Origin: Mesorhizobium sp. B2-1-8
Lineage (GTDB): Bacteria; Pseudomonadota; Alphaproteobacteria; Rhizobiales; Rhizobiaceae
Reading direction: 5' to 3'
Length of the DNA stretch: 64,000 nt
NCBI RefSeq assembly: GCF_006442545.2
Contig: NZ_CP083952.1
Span: 3,449,501 to 3,513,500, forward strand
Under the pieces are notes generated by a model, which saw nothing but the letters and a program-made list of their open reading frames with translations, ran no database searches and was not told the DNA's origin. Positions within the stretch are counted from its first letter, which is position 1; each line of letters starts with the position of its first letter. The translations under genes and the position numbers were made by a program. Shown here in pieces: positions 17,989-25,439 of this stretch.

Positions 17989-18762
17989 ATGCGCCCCTTG
18001 CATCCTGTCTCACCGAGCCTGCGAACAGTGCTCGGCATTTCCTTCTTCGTGCTGTTCGTGGCCTTCTGGGCCTGGATCACGCTTGGCGGCCACGTCAACC
18101 GCATCTTCCTCGCCGATCCGCTGTCGATGCTGCGGGACGGCTGGCGGCTGCTGGTCGAGGACCGTTTCTGGCTCGACATACTGATCACCATCTGGCGCGT
18201 CTTCGGCGGCTTTGTGCTGGCCTCGGTCGTCGCCGTGCCGCTCGGCATCGCCATGGGCGCCTGGAAGCCGGTGGAAGCGTTTCTGGAGCCCTTCGTCTCC
18301 TTCGCCCGCTATCTGCCGGCGTCGGCCTTCATTCCGCTGCTCATCCTGTGGGCCGGCATTGGCGAACTGGAAAAACTGCTCGTCATCTTCGTCGGCTCGG
18401 TGTTCCAGATCATCCTGATCATTGCCGTCAAGGTGGGTTCCACGCGGCGCGACCTGGTCGAGGCCGCCTATACGCTGGGCTCGACCAGCAACGGCATCGT
18501 CAGGCGGGTGATCATGCCGGCCAACGCGCCCGAGATCGCCGAGACGTTGCGGCTGGTGCTCGGCTGGGCCTGGACCTATGTCATCGTTGCCGAACTGATC
18601 GGTTCGTCGTCCGGCATCGGCTACATGATCATCAACAGCCAATCGCGGCTGGCGACCGGTCAGATCATCTTCGGCATCATCGTCATCGGCCTGATCGGGC
18701 TGTTGTCCGATTTCGCTTTCAAGGCGTTCAACCGCTGGCTCTTTCCGTGGAGCCTGGCGTGA
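17989..18762 (+). CDS. ABC transporter permease, NitT/TauT type
   Basis: A 257-residue inner-membrane protein with about six helices and the BPD_transp_1 coupling segment EAAYTLGSTSNGIVRRVIMP near residues 154-173 (the EAA loop that docks on the ATPase). It lies 68 bases after the binding-protein gene and its stop overlaps the GTG start of the ATPase gene. It forms the channel of this importer. Confidence 0.88.
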   Translation: MRPLHPVSPSLRTVLGISFFVLFVAFWAWITLGGHVNRIFLADPLSMLRDGWRLLVEDRFWLDILITIWRVFGGFVLASVVAVPLGIAMGAWKPVEAFLEPFVSFARYLPASAFIPLLILWAGIGELEKLLVIFVGSVFQIILIIAVKVGSTRRDLVEAAYTLGSTSNGIVRRVIMPANAPEIAETLRLVLGWAWTYVIVAELIGSSSGIGYMIINSQSRLATGQIIFGIIVIGLIGLLSDFAFKAFNRWLFPWSLA

Positions 18763-19544
18763 GCAAGCTTCTCATCGAGGGCGTTTCCCGGACTTTTGCC
18801 GGCGTGCGCGGCGGAGAGCCGGTCAGGGCGCTGATGCCGGTCGACCTGGCGGTCGCGGCCAATGATTTCATCACCATACTGGGGCCGTCCGGTTGCGGAA
18901 AGTCGACGCTGTTGAGGATCGTCGCCGGCCTGGAGGCGCCAAGCGAAGGCCGCGTTCTGCTTGATGGCAAGGCGGTGACGAGACCGGGACCGGATCGCGG
19001 CATGGTCTTCCAGTCCTACACGCTTTTCCCATGGCTGACGGTCGCCGAAAACATCGCCTTCGGGCTACGCGAACGTGGCATGGCCGAAGAGGAGCGGGAC
19101 GGGATCGTCGCTTCCTATGTCGATCTCGTTGGGCTGAAGGGGTTCGAGAACCATTGGCCGAAGCAGCTTTCCGGCGGCATGCAGCAGCGCACGGCGATAG
19201 CGCGGGCACTGGCCAACGATCCGGAAATCCTGTTGCTGGACGAGCCGTTCGGGGCGCTCGACAACCAGACGCGCGGGCTAATGCAGGAATTGCTGCTCGG
19301 CATATGGGAACGGCGCAAGAAGACGGTGCTGTTCGTCACCCACGATATCGAGGAGGCGATCTTCATGGCCTCGCGGGTCATCGTGATGACGGCGCGGCCC
19401 GGCCGCATCAAGTCGGATGTCGCCATCGACCTGCCGCATCCGCGCCACTACACGCTGAAGACCAGTCCGGAATTCTCGGCGTTGAAGGCACGGCTGACCG
19501 AGGACATCCGCGTCGAAGCGATGCGAACGGCAGACGCGCACTAA
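18759..19544 (+). CDS. ABC transporter ATP-binding protein, NitT/TauT type
   Basis: A 261-residue ATPase starting at GTG inside the permease stop (GTGA). It carries Walker A GPSGCGKST near residue 42, signature LSGGMQQRTAIARAL, Walker B ILLLDEPFGALD and the switch His in VTHDIEEA. It has the length of SsuB/TauB proteins. It energises import with the two preceding gene products. The gene ends 37 bases before the convergent GbdR-like regulator gene. Confidence 0.9.
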   Translation: MSKLLIEGVSRTFAGVRGGEPVRALMPVDLAVAANDFITILGPSGCGKSTLLRIVAGLEAPSEGRVLLDGKAVTRPGPDRGMVFQSYTLFPWLTVAENIAFGLRERGMAEEERDGIVASYVDLVGLKGFENHWPKQLSGGMQQRTAIARALANDPEILLLDEPFGALDNQTRGLMQELLLGIWERRKKTVLFVTHDIEEAIFMASRVIVMTARPGRIKSDVAIDLPHPRHYTLKTSPEFSALKARLTEDIRVEAMRTADAH

Positions 19545-19581
19545 CCGCTCGCGGCTCGGTCGTCCGCGCGTATGGTTTGGA

Positions 19582-20595
19582 TCAGGCCGCCAGCAACTGC
19601 TTGCGGTCTACGCGCTCTTGCTGCGGCGAGCGGGCGTAGAGCTCGCGGTAGCATTTCGAGAAATGCGAGGCCGAGACGAAGCCGCAGGCGACCGCCACTT
19701 CGACCACCGGCAGCGACGACTGGATCAAGAGATGGCGGGCGCGGTCGAGGCGGATTTCGAGATAGTAGCGGGCAGGGGAGCGGCCCATCTCGGTGCGGAA
19801 CAGGCGCTCGATCTGGCGGCGCGACAGGTCGACATGGTCGGCGATCTCGATCAGCGACAGCGGCTCGGACAGATTGGCCTCCATCAGTTCGATGATGGTC
19901 AGCACTTTCGAGTTCTGCACGCCGAGGCGGGCGCGCAGCGGCAGGCGCTGGCGGTCGGTCGGGCTGCGCACACGGTCGGTCAGCACCTGCTCGCACACGC
20001 GGTTGACGAGGTTCTCGTCGAAATCGTCGCCGATCAGCTTCAGCATCATGTCGAGCGCGGCGGTGCCGCCGGCGCAGGTGTAGATGTTCTGGTCGATCTC
20101 GAACAGGTCGGCAAAGACATTGGCCTTCGGGAAGGCCTCGGAAAAGCCCGGCAGGTTTTCCCAATGGATGGCGCAACGCTTGTTCGACAACAGCCCGGCG
20201 GCGGCGAGGATATGCGCACCGGTGCACAGGCCGCCGACGGCGACGCCGCGGTTGTATTCCTCGCGCAGCCAGGCAAAGGCCGACTTGTTCTGGTAGCGCT
20301 CGACATTGATGCCGCTGCAGACGATGGCCATGTTGGGGCGATCCGGCCCTGCCATCTTCTTGCGTTCCTCCTCGAGCGAGGTGTTGACCGCACACTCCAC
20401 GCCGTTCGAGGCGCGCACGGGTTTGCCGTCGATGCTGGCGAGACGCCAGCAGTAGGCCTCGTAGCCGAGCATCCGATTGGCGGAGCGCAACGGGTCTAGC
20501 GCGGTCGCAAAAGCGATCATGGTGAAATCGGGGACAAGGAAGAACACAAACGATCGCTTGATCGGATGCTTGACGGCGTTCACGGGGAACCTCAT
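19582..20595 (-). CDS. GlxA-family AraC regulator, GbdR-like
   Basis: A 337-residue regulator. The N-terminal half is a DJ-1/PfpI-like ligand domain (FVFFLVPDFTMIAFATALDPLRSANRMLG), with Cys in GGLCTGAHILAAAGLL. The C-terminal AraC domain contains two helix-turn-helix motifs (LIEIADHVDLSRRQIERLFR and VVEVAVACGFVSASHFSKCYRE). This is the architecture of GbdR, which in Pseudomonas responds to glycine betaine/dimethylglycine and activates sox and related genes. A longer start 87 bases upstream is open, but it would place the start almost on the operator, so the internal Met is chosen. A perfect TTTGCGAC/GTCGCAAA dyad lies about 95 bases upstream. The ligand is inferred from context. Confidence 0.85.
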   Translation of the reverse strand: MRFPVNAVKHPIKRSFVFFLVPDFTMIAFATALDPLRSANRMLGYEAYCWRLASIDGKPVRASNGVECAVNTSLEEERKKMAGPDRPNMAIVCSGINVERYQNKSAFAWLREEYNRGVAVGGLCTGAHILAAAGLLSNKRCAIHWENLPGFSEAFPKANVFADLFEIDQNIYTCAGGTAALDMMLKLIGDDFDENLVNRVCEQVLTDRVRSPTDRQRLPLRARLGVQNSKVLTIIELMEANLSEPLSLIEIADHVDLSRRQIERLFRTEMGRSPARYYLEIRLDRARHLLIQSSLPVVEVAVACGFVSASHFSKCYRELYARSPQQERVDRKQLLAA

Positions 20596-20688
20596 CTGGC
20601 CATGACGCGAACAGGATGTCGCGAATAGCATAGCGTCATCAGGAAAAACCATTCCTGTCAATTGGCTAGACGGCTTTGGCAAGATTAA

Positions 20689-20710
20689 ATTTGCGACATG
20701 GGTCGCAAAT
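20689..20710. promoter_or_regulatory. Perfect dyad ATTTGCGAC / GTCGCAAAT
   Basis: Two nine-base arms form a perfect inverted repeat with a four-base spacer (ATGG). It lies upstream of the GbdR-like gene. A near-copy with the same spacer lies upstream of the metV-metF operon, and half-sites lie between the corrinoid protein and mttB genes. It is likely an operator of a dimeric regulator, possibly this GlxA/AraC protein itself. Confidence 0.6.
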
Positions 20711-20888
20711 GGACAATCGCCGCGCGGTGCTGCTCAAACTAGGCCACCGCCAGGTTGTGAAAAGGCGATGGAAGCGCAACGAGATAAACGCCGCCTCGGC
20801 GGAACCGAAGCGGCGGCAGTCGACTCTCAAGCCGTGGCAGGGAGCACGGCTCTGGAGATATCTTTGTATTTTCTATTTTTTACGCAGT

Positions 20889-21023
20889 TCAGGCGACGAA
20901 GCCGAGACGCGCGGCAGCCATGGCGCCGGTCTGGCCAGGCATGGTCTTGGCAAGGCGCTGACGCTCGAGAGCCGTGGTCAAGTTCATTTCGCGGCGTGCG
21001 AAGAGGCGGGCAAAAAGCTTCAT
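20889..21023 (-). CDS. 44-residue basic hypothetical protein
   Basis: A very short gene with a well-placed GGAG site six bases before its ATG. The product begins MKLFARLFARREMNLTTALE and ends ARLGFVA; it is basic and mostly helical in appearance. It is not clearly DUF1127, but it is of the same size class and lies next to a DUF1127 gene in the same orientation. No function can be assigned. The opposite strand has a 205-residue open frame here with no recognisable features, which I reject. Confidence 0.55.
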   Translation of the reverse strand: MKLFARLFARREMNLTTALERQRLAKTMPGQTGAMAAARLGFVA

Positions 21024-21373
21024 GATCATCTCCAATCGGTTGCTCAGACGGGTCGCCTTCGCTTGATGGAGTGGGGCAGCTCGTTTGCTGGCGGTGATAT
21101 AGGCTCGTGTAAGCAGAAACTAAATCGCAAAAGCGAAGCGCTTGATATGAAAAGCGACACCGAATGCGACAGATTTGGGCAGGGTGTAGGTGGTGTGCTC
21201 AATATTTACGAATATTTACAGATGGTTAGCTTCAAAGACGAGCTGCCATGCGGCTTGCTCATATGCGCCATGCAGCGGCGGCATGGCTCCTGAATTCGTT
21301 TGAATACAAATAAAATAGAGAAGGCCTGCCGGGCGGGTTGCGCGGCAGGCCTTCAGCACGAGGTACACACGAT
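21024..21373. other. Intergenic stretch between two small-protein genes
   Basis: This 350-base region has lower GC than its neighbours. It holds the promoter side of the 44-residue gene, several GCGAC/TCGC words, a direct repeat AATATTTAC at 21201-21209 and 21211-21219, and the terminator of the next gene. I see no further coding sequence. A small RNA here is possible but not shown. Confidence 0.5.
21306..21353 (-). terminator. Rho-independent terminator of the DUF1127 gene
   Basis: A ten-base perfect stem AAGGCCTGCC/GGCAGGCCTT encloses a 13-base loop. On the minus strand it is followed by a T-rich run (TTCTCTATTTTATTT). It lies about 20 bases after the stop of the 61-residue DUF1127 gene. 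Confidence 0.88.
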
Positions 21374-21559
21374 TTACTTTGCTCCAGCCCAGGATCCGAC
21401 GCCATTGCGAATGCCGGTCTTGGTATCGGAAGCTTCCGGCCAACCGATGTCCTTCTGCAACTCGATCGGCAGGGAACGGATGGCGCGTTCGGTCTGGTAG
21501 CGGGCGCGGGCCGCGTTGAATTCGGTCGCGATGCGGCCGAGGGAGGACAGGATAGACAT
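21374..21559 (-). CDS. DUF1127 (YjiS-like) small protein
   Basis: A 61-residue protein with the DUF1127 core RAIRSLPIELQKDIGWPEA near residues 25-43, a basic N-terminal helix and a short tail. A GGAG site lies six bases before the ATG. Such proteins are abundant in rhizobia; some act in stress, growth and RNA-related regulation, and in Brucella several are controlled by the LysR regulator VtlR (recollection). It is divergent from the adjacent LysR gene, and a second DUF1127 paralogue of equal length lies 2.3 kb away. Confidence 0.88.
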   Translation of the reverse strand: MSILSSLGRIATEFNAARARYQTERAIRSLPIELQKDIGWPEASDTKTGIRNGVGSWAGAK

Positions 21560-21777
21560 TTCGATCTCCTTTGCAGCGGCGCGGGATGCGCCGGCAATGC
21601 GTTACGTCAGTCTGTTTCAGCTTCATTTCACGTCGAATGCAGGTCTGCGACGTGGGCGTTTCGTGACCGCTTCTGGCAGCAGACTGCTTCGATGGAGTTG
21701 ACTATGCTCCTGATCTGATGTTCAATCAAACGAAATGGAATGATGCTTTGTATCAGAAAAATTGAAGGCTGATCGCC

Positions 21778-22677
21778 ATGAACGCTCCACTCAATCACCC
21801 GCTGCCGCTGCTCGACCTCGATGTTTTGCGCACTTTCGTGGCGATTGCCGAGACCGGCAGTTTCACCACCGCGGCCAATGCGGTGTTCCGCACACCGTCG
21901 GCGGTCTCCATGCAGATCAAAAAGCTGGAAGACATTCTCGGCCGCTCGGTGTTCGCGCGCGACGCGCGTTCGGTGACGCTGACCACGGACGGCGAAATGC
22001 TGCTCGGCTATGCCCGCCGGCTTTTGTCGATCAACCGCGAGGTGGTATCGAAGTTCATCATCCCCGACATTGTCGGCGTGGTGCGGCTCGGCTCACCTGA
22101 CGACTATGGCGAGCGCGTGCTGCCGCATGTGCTGAAGCGTTTCGCGCAGTCGCATCCCTCGATTGCAGTCGATGTCACCATCGACCAGAGCAGCAACCTG
22201 CGTCGGCGCATGGACGACCGGGCGCTCGACATCACGCTTCTGACCAACTCCTACAAGACCAGCGCGCTCGGCGCCGAGGTGCTCTTGACCGAGCCGATCG
22301 TGTGGGCCGGCGCCAAGGGCGGCTGCGCGCATCTGCGCGAACCGCTGCCGGTGTCATTGTGGGAAGAAGGCTGTGCCTGGCGGGCCGGTGCGCTCGAAGC
22401 ATTGGGCCGCGAGGGCCGCAACTATCGCGTCGCTTACATGAGTGCCCATACCGCAGGCCAGCGTGCCGCGATCATGGCAGACCTTGCGGTCGCGCCGCTG
22501 CCGAGATCGTTCCTCGGCAACGACATGGTCGAACTCTGCCCGAAGGACGGGATGCCCGATATCGGCACTTACAATCTTGCCATGGTGGTGGCGCCGGACG
22601 CCAGCGCGCCGGTCAAGGCCGTCGCCGACCACATTCGCGCGACCTTCGAGGTGTTTCGGGAAACCGGCAAGTTCTGA
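21778..22677 (+). CDS. LysR-family regulator, VtlR-like by context
   Basis: A 299-residue LysR protein with an N-terminal winged helix-turn-helix (VLRTFVAIAETGSFTTAANAV, then TPSAVSMQIKKLEDILG) and a substrate-binding-like effector domain from about residue 95. It is divergent from a DUF1127 gene across 218 bases, the usual place for LysR autoregulation. The arrangement recalls VtlR of Brucella and Agrobacterium, which activates small DUF1127 genes and AbcR small RNAs; the assignment is by context and recollection only. Its stop abuts the convergent esterase stop without any spacer. Confidence 0.85.
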   Translation: MNAPLNHPLPLLDLDVLRTFVAIAETGSFTTAANAVFRTPSAVSMQIKKLEDILGRSVFARDARSVTLTTDGEMLLGYARRLLSINREVVSKFIIPDIVGVVRLGSPDDYGERVLPHVLKRFAQSHPSIAVDVTIDQSSNLRRRMDDRALDITLLTNSYKTSALGAEVLLTEPIVWAGAKGGCAHLREPLPVSLWEEGCAWRAGALEALGREGRNYRVAYMSAHTAGQRAAIMADLAVAPLPRSFLGNDMVELCPKDGMPDIGTYNLAMVVAPDASAPVKAVADHIRATFEVFRETGKF

Positions 22678-23658
22678 TCATCCGGGATACTCGGACCGAA
22701 GGCCTTGCTCCGCCGCCTCTTCGGAGGGCGCTTTGAACCTTGCCGCCGTGCCTTGAACGATCGGCGAGGGGCTCTCGCTCAGGAAAGCGACGATGTGTTG
22801 GCGCGCACGCCGCGCTTCCGGCATGTCGATCAACGGCCAAACGTGGAACATGCCTTCCTCGTAGACCAACTCCACCTCGACACCGACGGCGCGGGCTTTT
22901 TGTGCAAAGATCAGATTGTCGGGCGTGAGAAGATCGCGGGAGCCCGTCAGGAGCAATGTCTTTGGCAATATCGACAGTTCGCCATAGACCGGGCTGATGC
23001 GCCAGTCGGTCGGATCCATACCGGCACTATAGAGCCGGATTGCCTCCCGCCCACCGGCAATGCCCAACCATGGATCGTTCCGCTCCGCCTCGAACACTTC
23101 GGGGTTTGCGAGCGAGACGTCGAGCCCGGGTGAAATCAGCACATGACGCGAGGGTACGGACAAACCCTCTTCCGCCGCCATCATGGTCAGCACCACGGCC
23201 ATGTTGCCGCCCGCGGAATCGCCCATGAAGATGATGTCTTCCGCCTCTGTCTCGTCGAGCATCTGGCGATAGACGGCGCCGACCATGCCGAACATGGCGT
23301 GGAAATCATGTTCCGGGGCGATGGGATAGATCGGCACGGTGATGCCGTAGCCCAGCCGCTCGGCCATGTCGGCGATCAGATACCAGTGATAAGGCGTAAT
23401 CTCAAAGACATAGGCGCCGCCATGCAGGTAGAGTATCCGTTTGTGCTCTCCAGCCCTGGGGGCGATTTCGTAGACCGGGAAACCGTCAACGGTGCGCGTC
23501 TGGATGTCGTAACGCTGCTGCAGCGCGGCCGGCGGATGGTGATCCTCGGTCTTGCGCGCGGCCGCGATCCAGCGCTGCAGGTTTTCCGGGCTGGAAAAGG
23601 CCTGCTTGCGGCTGTACCTGAGCACGAAGGACACGACGTGGCTTTTCAAACTTGGCAT
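22678..23658 (-). CDS. Alpha/beta hydrolase, hormone-sensitive-lipase-like esterase
   Basis: A 326-residue protein of the abhydrolase_3 family. The oxyanion-hole motif HGGAYVF lies near residue 80, the nucleophile elbow GDSAGGN near 145, and the catalytic His is probably in EEGMFHVWPL near 270. It probably hydrolyses a short-chain ester; the substrate is unknown. It shares a zero-base convergent junction with the LysR gene. The C-terminus is short and charged. Confidence 0.85.
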   Translation of the reverse strand: MPSLKSHVVSFVLRYSRKQAFSSPENLQRWIAAARKTEDHHPPAALQQRYDIQTRTVDGFPVYEIAPRAGEHKRILYLHGGAYVFEITPYHWYLIADMAERLGYGITVPIYPIAPEHDFHAMFGMVGAVYRQMLDETEAEDIIFMGDSAGGNMAVVLTMMAAEEGLSVPSRHVLISPGLDVSLANPEVFEAERNDPWLGIAGGREAIRLYSAGMDPTDWRISPVYGELSILPKTLLLTGSRDLLTPDNLIFAQKARAVGVEVELVYEEGMFHVWPLIDMPEARRARQHIVAFLSESPSPIVQGTAARFKAPSEEAAEQGLRSEYPG

Positions 23659-23874
23659 GCGGATACACGGACTTCGGCTGCAGCCGACTAAGAGAATTCC
23701 CCTTCGCTTTTGAAGATCGTGCCCTGGCCAAAGATGTCAAGATCAGCGCCTTGTCCACACGCTGGTGTGATCAATGGCGCGGCAGAAGTGCCGCGCGTAA
23801 CCGGTTGTTGGCCGTCGGGGACGTACGAGGTCCCCGGCGGAGCCCGAGCAATTTGCATTTCTCGGTGAAGGTCA

Positions 23875-24060
23875 TCAGCGTGTCGTTCCCAGGAGCAGCG
23901 AGGCGAGCGTGGCCTGCGGATCGGCCGGTGGTGAAGCCGGCCAGCCGATGTCCTTCTGGACATGCGCCGGAAGACTGTTCAGCGCGCGGATCGCCTTGTT
24001 CCTGGCATGGGTTTGCCTGATGGCCACACCGAAGCGGCCGAGATTTTCGAACATCGACAT
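23875..24060 (-). CDS. DUF1127 (YjiS-like) small protein, second copy
   Basis: A 61-residue protein starting MSMFENLGRFGVAIRQ, with the DUF1127 core KAIRALNSLPAHVQKDIGWP. An in-frame ATG six bases upstream sits directly on the GGGAG site, so the second ATG, at normal spacing, is taken as start. It equals the first DUF1127 protein in length and shares the QKDIGWP signature, so the pair probably arose by duplication. An imperfect 11-base inverted repeat lies about 115 bases upstream. Confidence 0.85.
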   Translation of the reverse strand: MSMFENLGRFGVAIRQTHARNKAIRALNSLPAHVQKDIGWPASPPADPQATLASLLLGTTR

Positions 24061-24395
24061 TTTCATCTCCCTTGATGAACGGCGCTGGCCAAGGACTATC
24101 TTCGGCCGCCGTTCGATGCGGGGTAGATGCGCCTGACATGTATCGGATAGATTTCGCGAAAATAGAGCGTTCGTTTCAAGATCCGCCTGATCTGGAAACA
24201 TTGCATACAAATGAGTTTCCGAGGCGCCGAAGCCGTTTTCAGGCTCCGAAAAATTCCATGTCCTCGCGCGGTGGTGCGCTGCGACTCGAACAGAAAGTGG
24301 TTGACAAGTCGCCCCGCAACTGCCCGTAATTGTGCAGTGCAGCAGAAGAAGTGTGCGCTGCAGCGCAAATACGGAAACCATGACCGGGAGTCATC
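24061..24395. other. Divergent promoter region, no gene seen
   Basis: This 335-base spacer separates the second DUF1127 gene from the acyltransferase gene. It contains the inverted repeat noted separately and is locally AT-richer near 24130-24220. Open frames across it lack start signals and coding character. Confidence 0.5.
24173..24199. promoter_or_regulatory. Imperfect 11-base inverted repeat upstream of DUF1127 gene
   Basis: GTTTCAAGATC and GATCTGGAAAC form a dyad with one mismatch per arm pair and a five-base spacer. Its position upstream of the DUF1127 gene fits an operator, for instance for the LysR-type protein, but no second copy was found upstream of the other DUF1127 gene. Confidence 0.35.
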
Positions 24396-25370
24396 GTGCC
24401 GAGTATCCATAGTATTCAATACCTGCGGGCGTTGGCCGCGAGCGCCGTGGTCTGCTTCCACGTCAGCGAGCAGTTCGGCGGCCCGTTCTCGGTCGGCGCC
24501 GCCGGGGTCGACATCTTCTTTGTGATCAGCGGTTTCATCATGTGGGTGACGACGGCGAGCCGCCCGGCGGATCCAGCGGGCTTCATCAGCCGCCGGATCA
24601 CCCGCATCGTGCCGCTCTACTGGATCGTCACCTTGCTGATTGCGTCAGCCATGCTGATCAAGCCGCAGTTTTTTTACGATCATCTGTTCAGTCCGCTGAA
24701 TCTCGGCCGCTCGCTGTTCTTCTTGCCGCTTCGGGAAAACGGCGCATTGCACCCAATCGTCCTCCAGGGTTGGACGCTGAGTTACGAGATGATGTTCTAT
24801 CTCGTTTTCGCGTTGACTCTTCTTCTGGGCGAACGATGGCGTTTGAGCGTGCTCGTCGGCGTTCTCACCATCATCGTCGCGCTGCATTTTGTCTTGCCTG
24901 ACGGATATCCACGCTCCTTCACCAGCCCGATCGTACTCGAGTTCGCGGCCGGCGTCATTGTCGGACGCCTGTGGGTCCAGGACGTTCGGCTCTCGTTTGC
25001 GCTGGCCCTGACGCTGCTTGTTGGCGGGTTTCTTCTGCTTGCCGTCACCCCTGTGGCGGATGCCGATATGCCGCGCGTACTGCGCTGGGGCATCCCGGCC
25101 ATGCTGATCGTGACGGGCGCGGTCTTTGCCGAACGTGCTCGGCCATTCAGGCCTGTGGCCTTGTTCAACTTACTCGGCGAGGCCTCCTATTCGATCTATC
25201 TTTGGCACGCCCTGGTGGGCGTCGCGGTGACCGGCATCACCTTGCGGCTCGGCATGCTGCCGGCACTGCAGCCGGCAGTGATCGTCGTTCTCAGCCTTGC
25301 GTTCTCGGCGATGCTTTATCTGGTCGTCGAAAAGCCGCTCATCCGGGCGCTGCACCCCTCGCGCCCCTAA
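24396..25370 (+). CDS. Acyltransferase 3 family membrane protein, ExoZ-like
   Basis: A 324-residue polytopic protein with about ten helices. The family signature appears at the N-terminus: IQYLRALAASAVVCFHV with the conserved Arg and His, then GAAGVDIFFVISGFIM and a basic RRITRIVPLYW. Proteins of this family O-acylate cell-surface sugars; ExoZ acetylates succinoglycan in Sinorhizobium. No polysaccharide gene is adjacent, so the acceptor is unknown. It is a monocistronic unit facing the convergent corrinoid activator gene. Confidence 0.82.
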   Translation: MPSIHSIQYLRALAASAVVCFHVSEQFGGPFSVGAAGVDIFFVISGFIMWVTTASRPADPAGFISRRITRIVPLYWIVTLLIASAMLIKPQFFYDHLFSPLNLGRSLFFLPLRENGALHPIVLQGWTLSYEMMFYLVFALTLLLGERWRLSVLVGVLTIIVALHFVLPDGYPRSFTSPIVLEFAAGVIVGRLWVQDVRLSFALALTLLVGGFLLLAVTPVADADMPRVLRWGIPAMLIVTGAVFAERARPFRPVALFNLLGEASYSIYLWHALVGVAVTGITLRLGMLPALQPAVIVVLSLAFSAMLYLVVEKPLIRALHPSRP

Positions 25371-25439
25371 GGCTCCAAGCTCGGACGAGAGACCCCACTT
25401 GCACGGGACTCATGAATCCGACCGCGATGGCCTGAAGCG

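Noticed and set aside
20676..21293. A 205-codon plus-strand frame downstream of the GbdR-like gene's promoter
   Set aside because: It lies antisense to a short gene with a good ribosome site, starts inside the operator region and shows no recognisable features.
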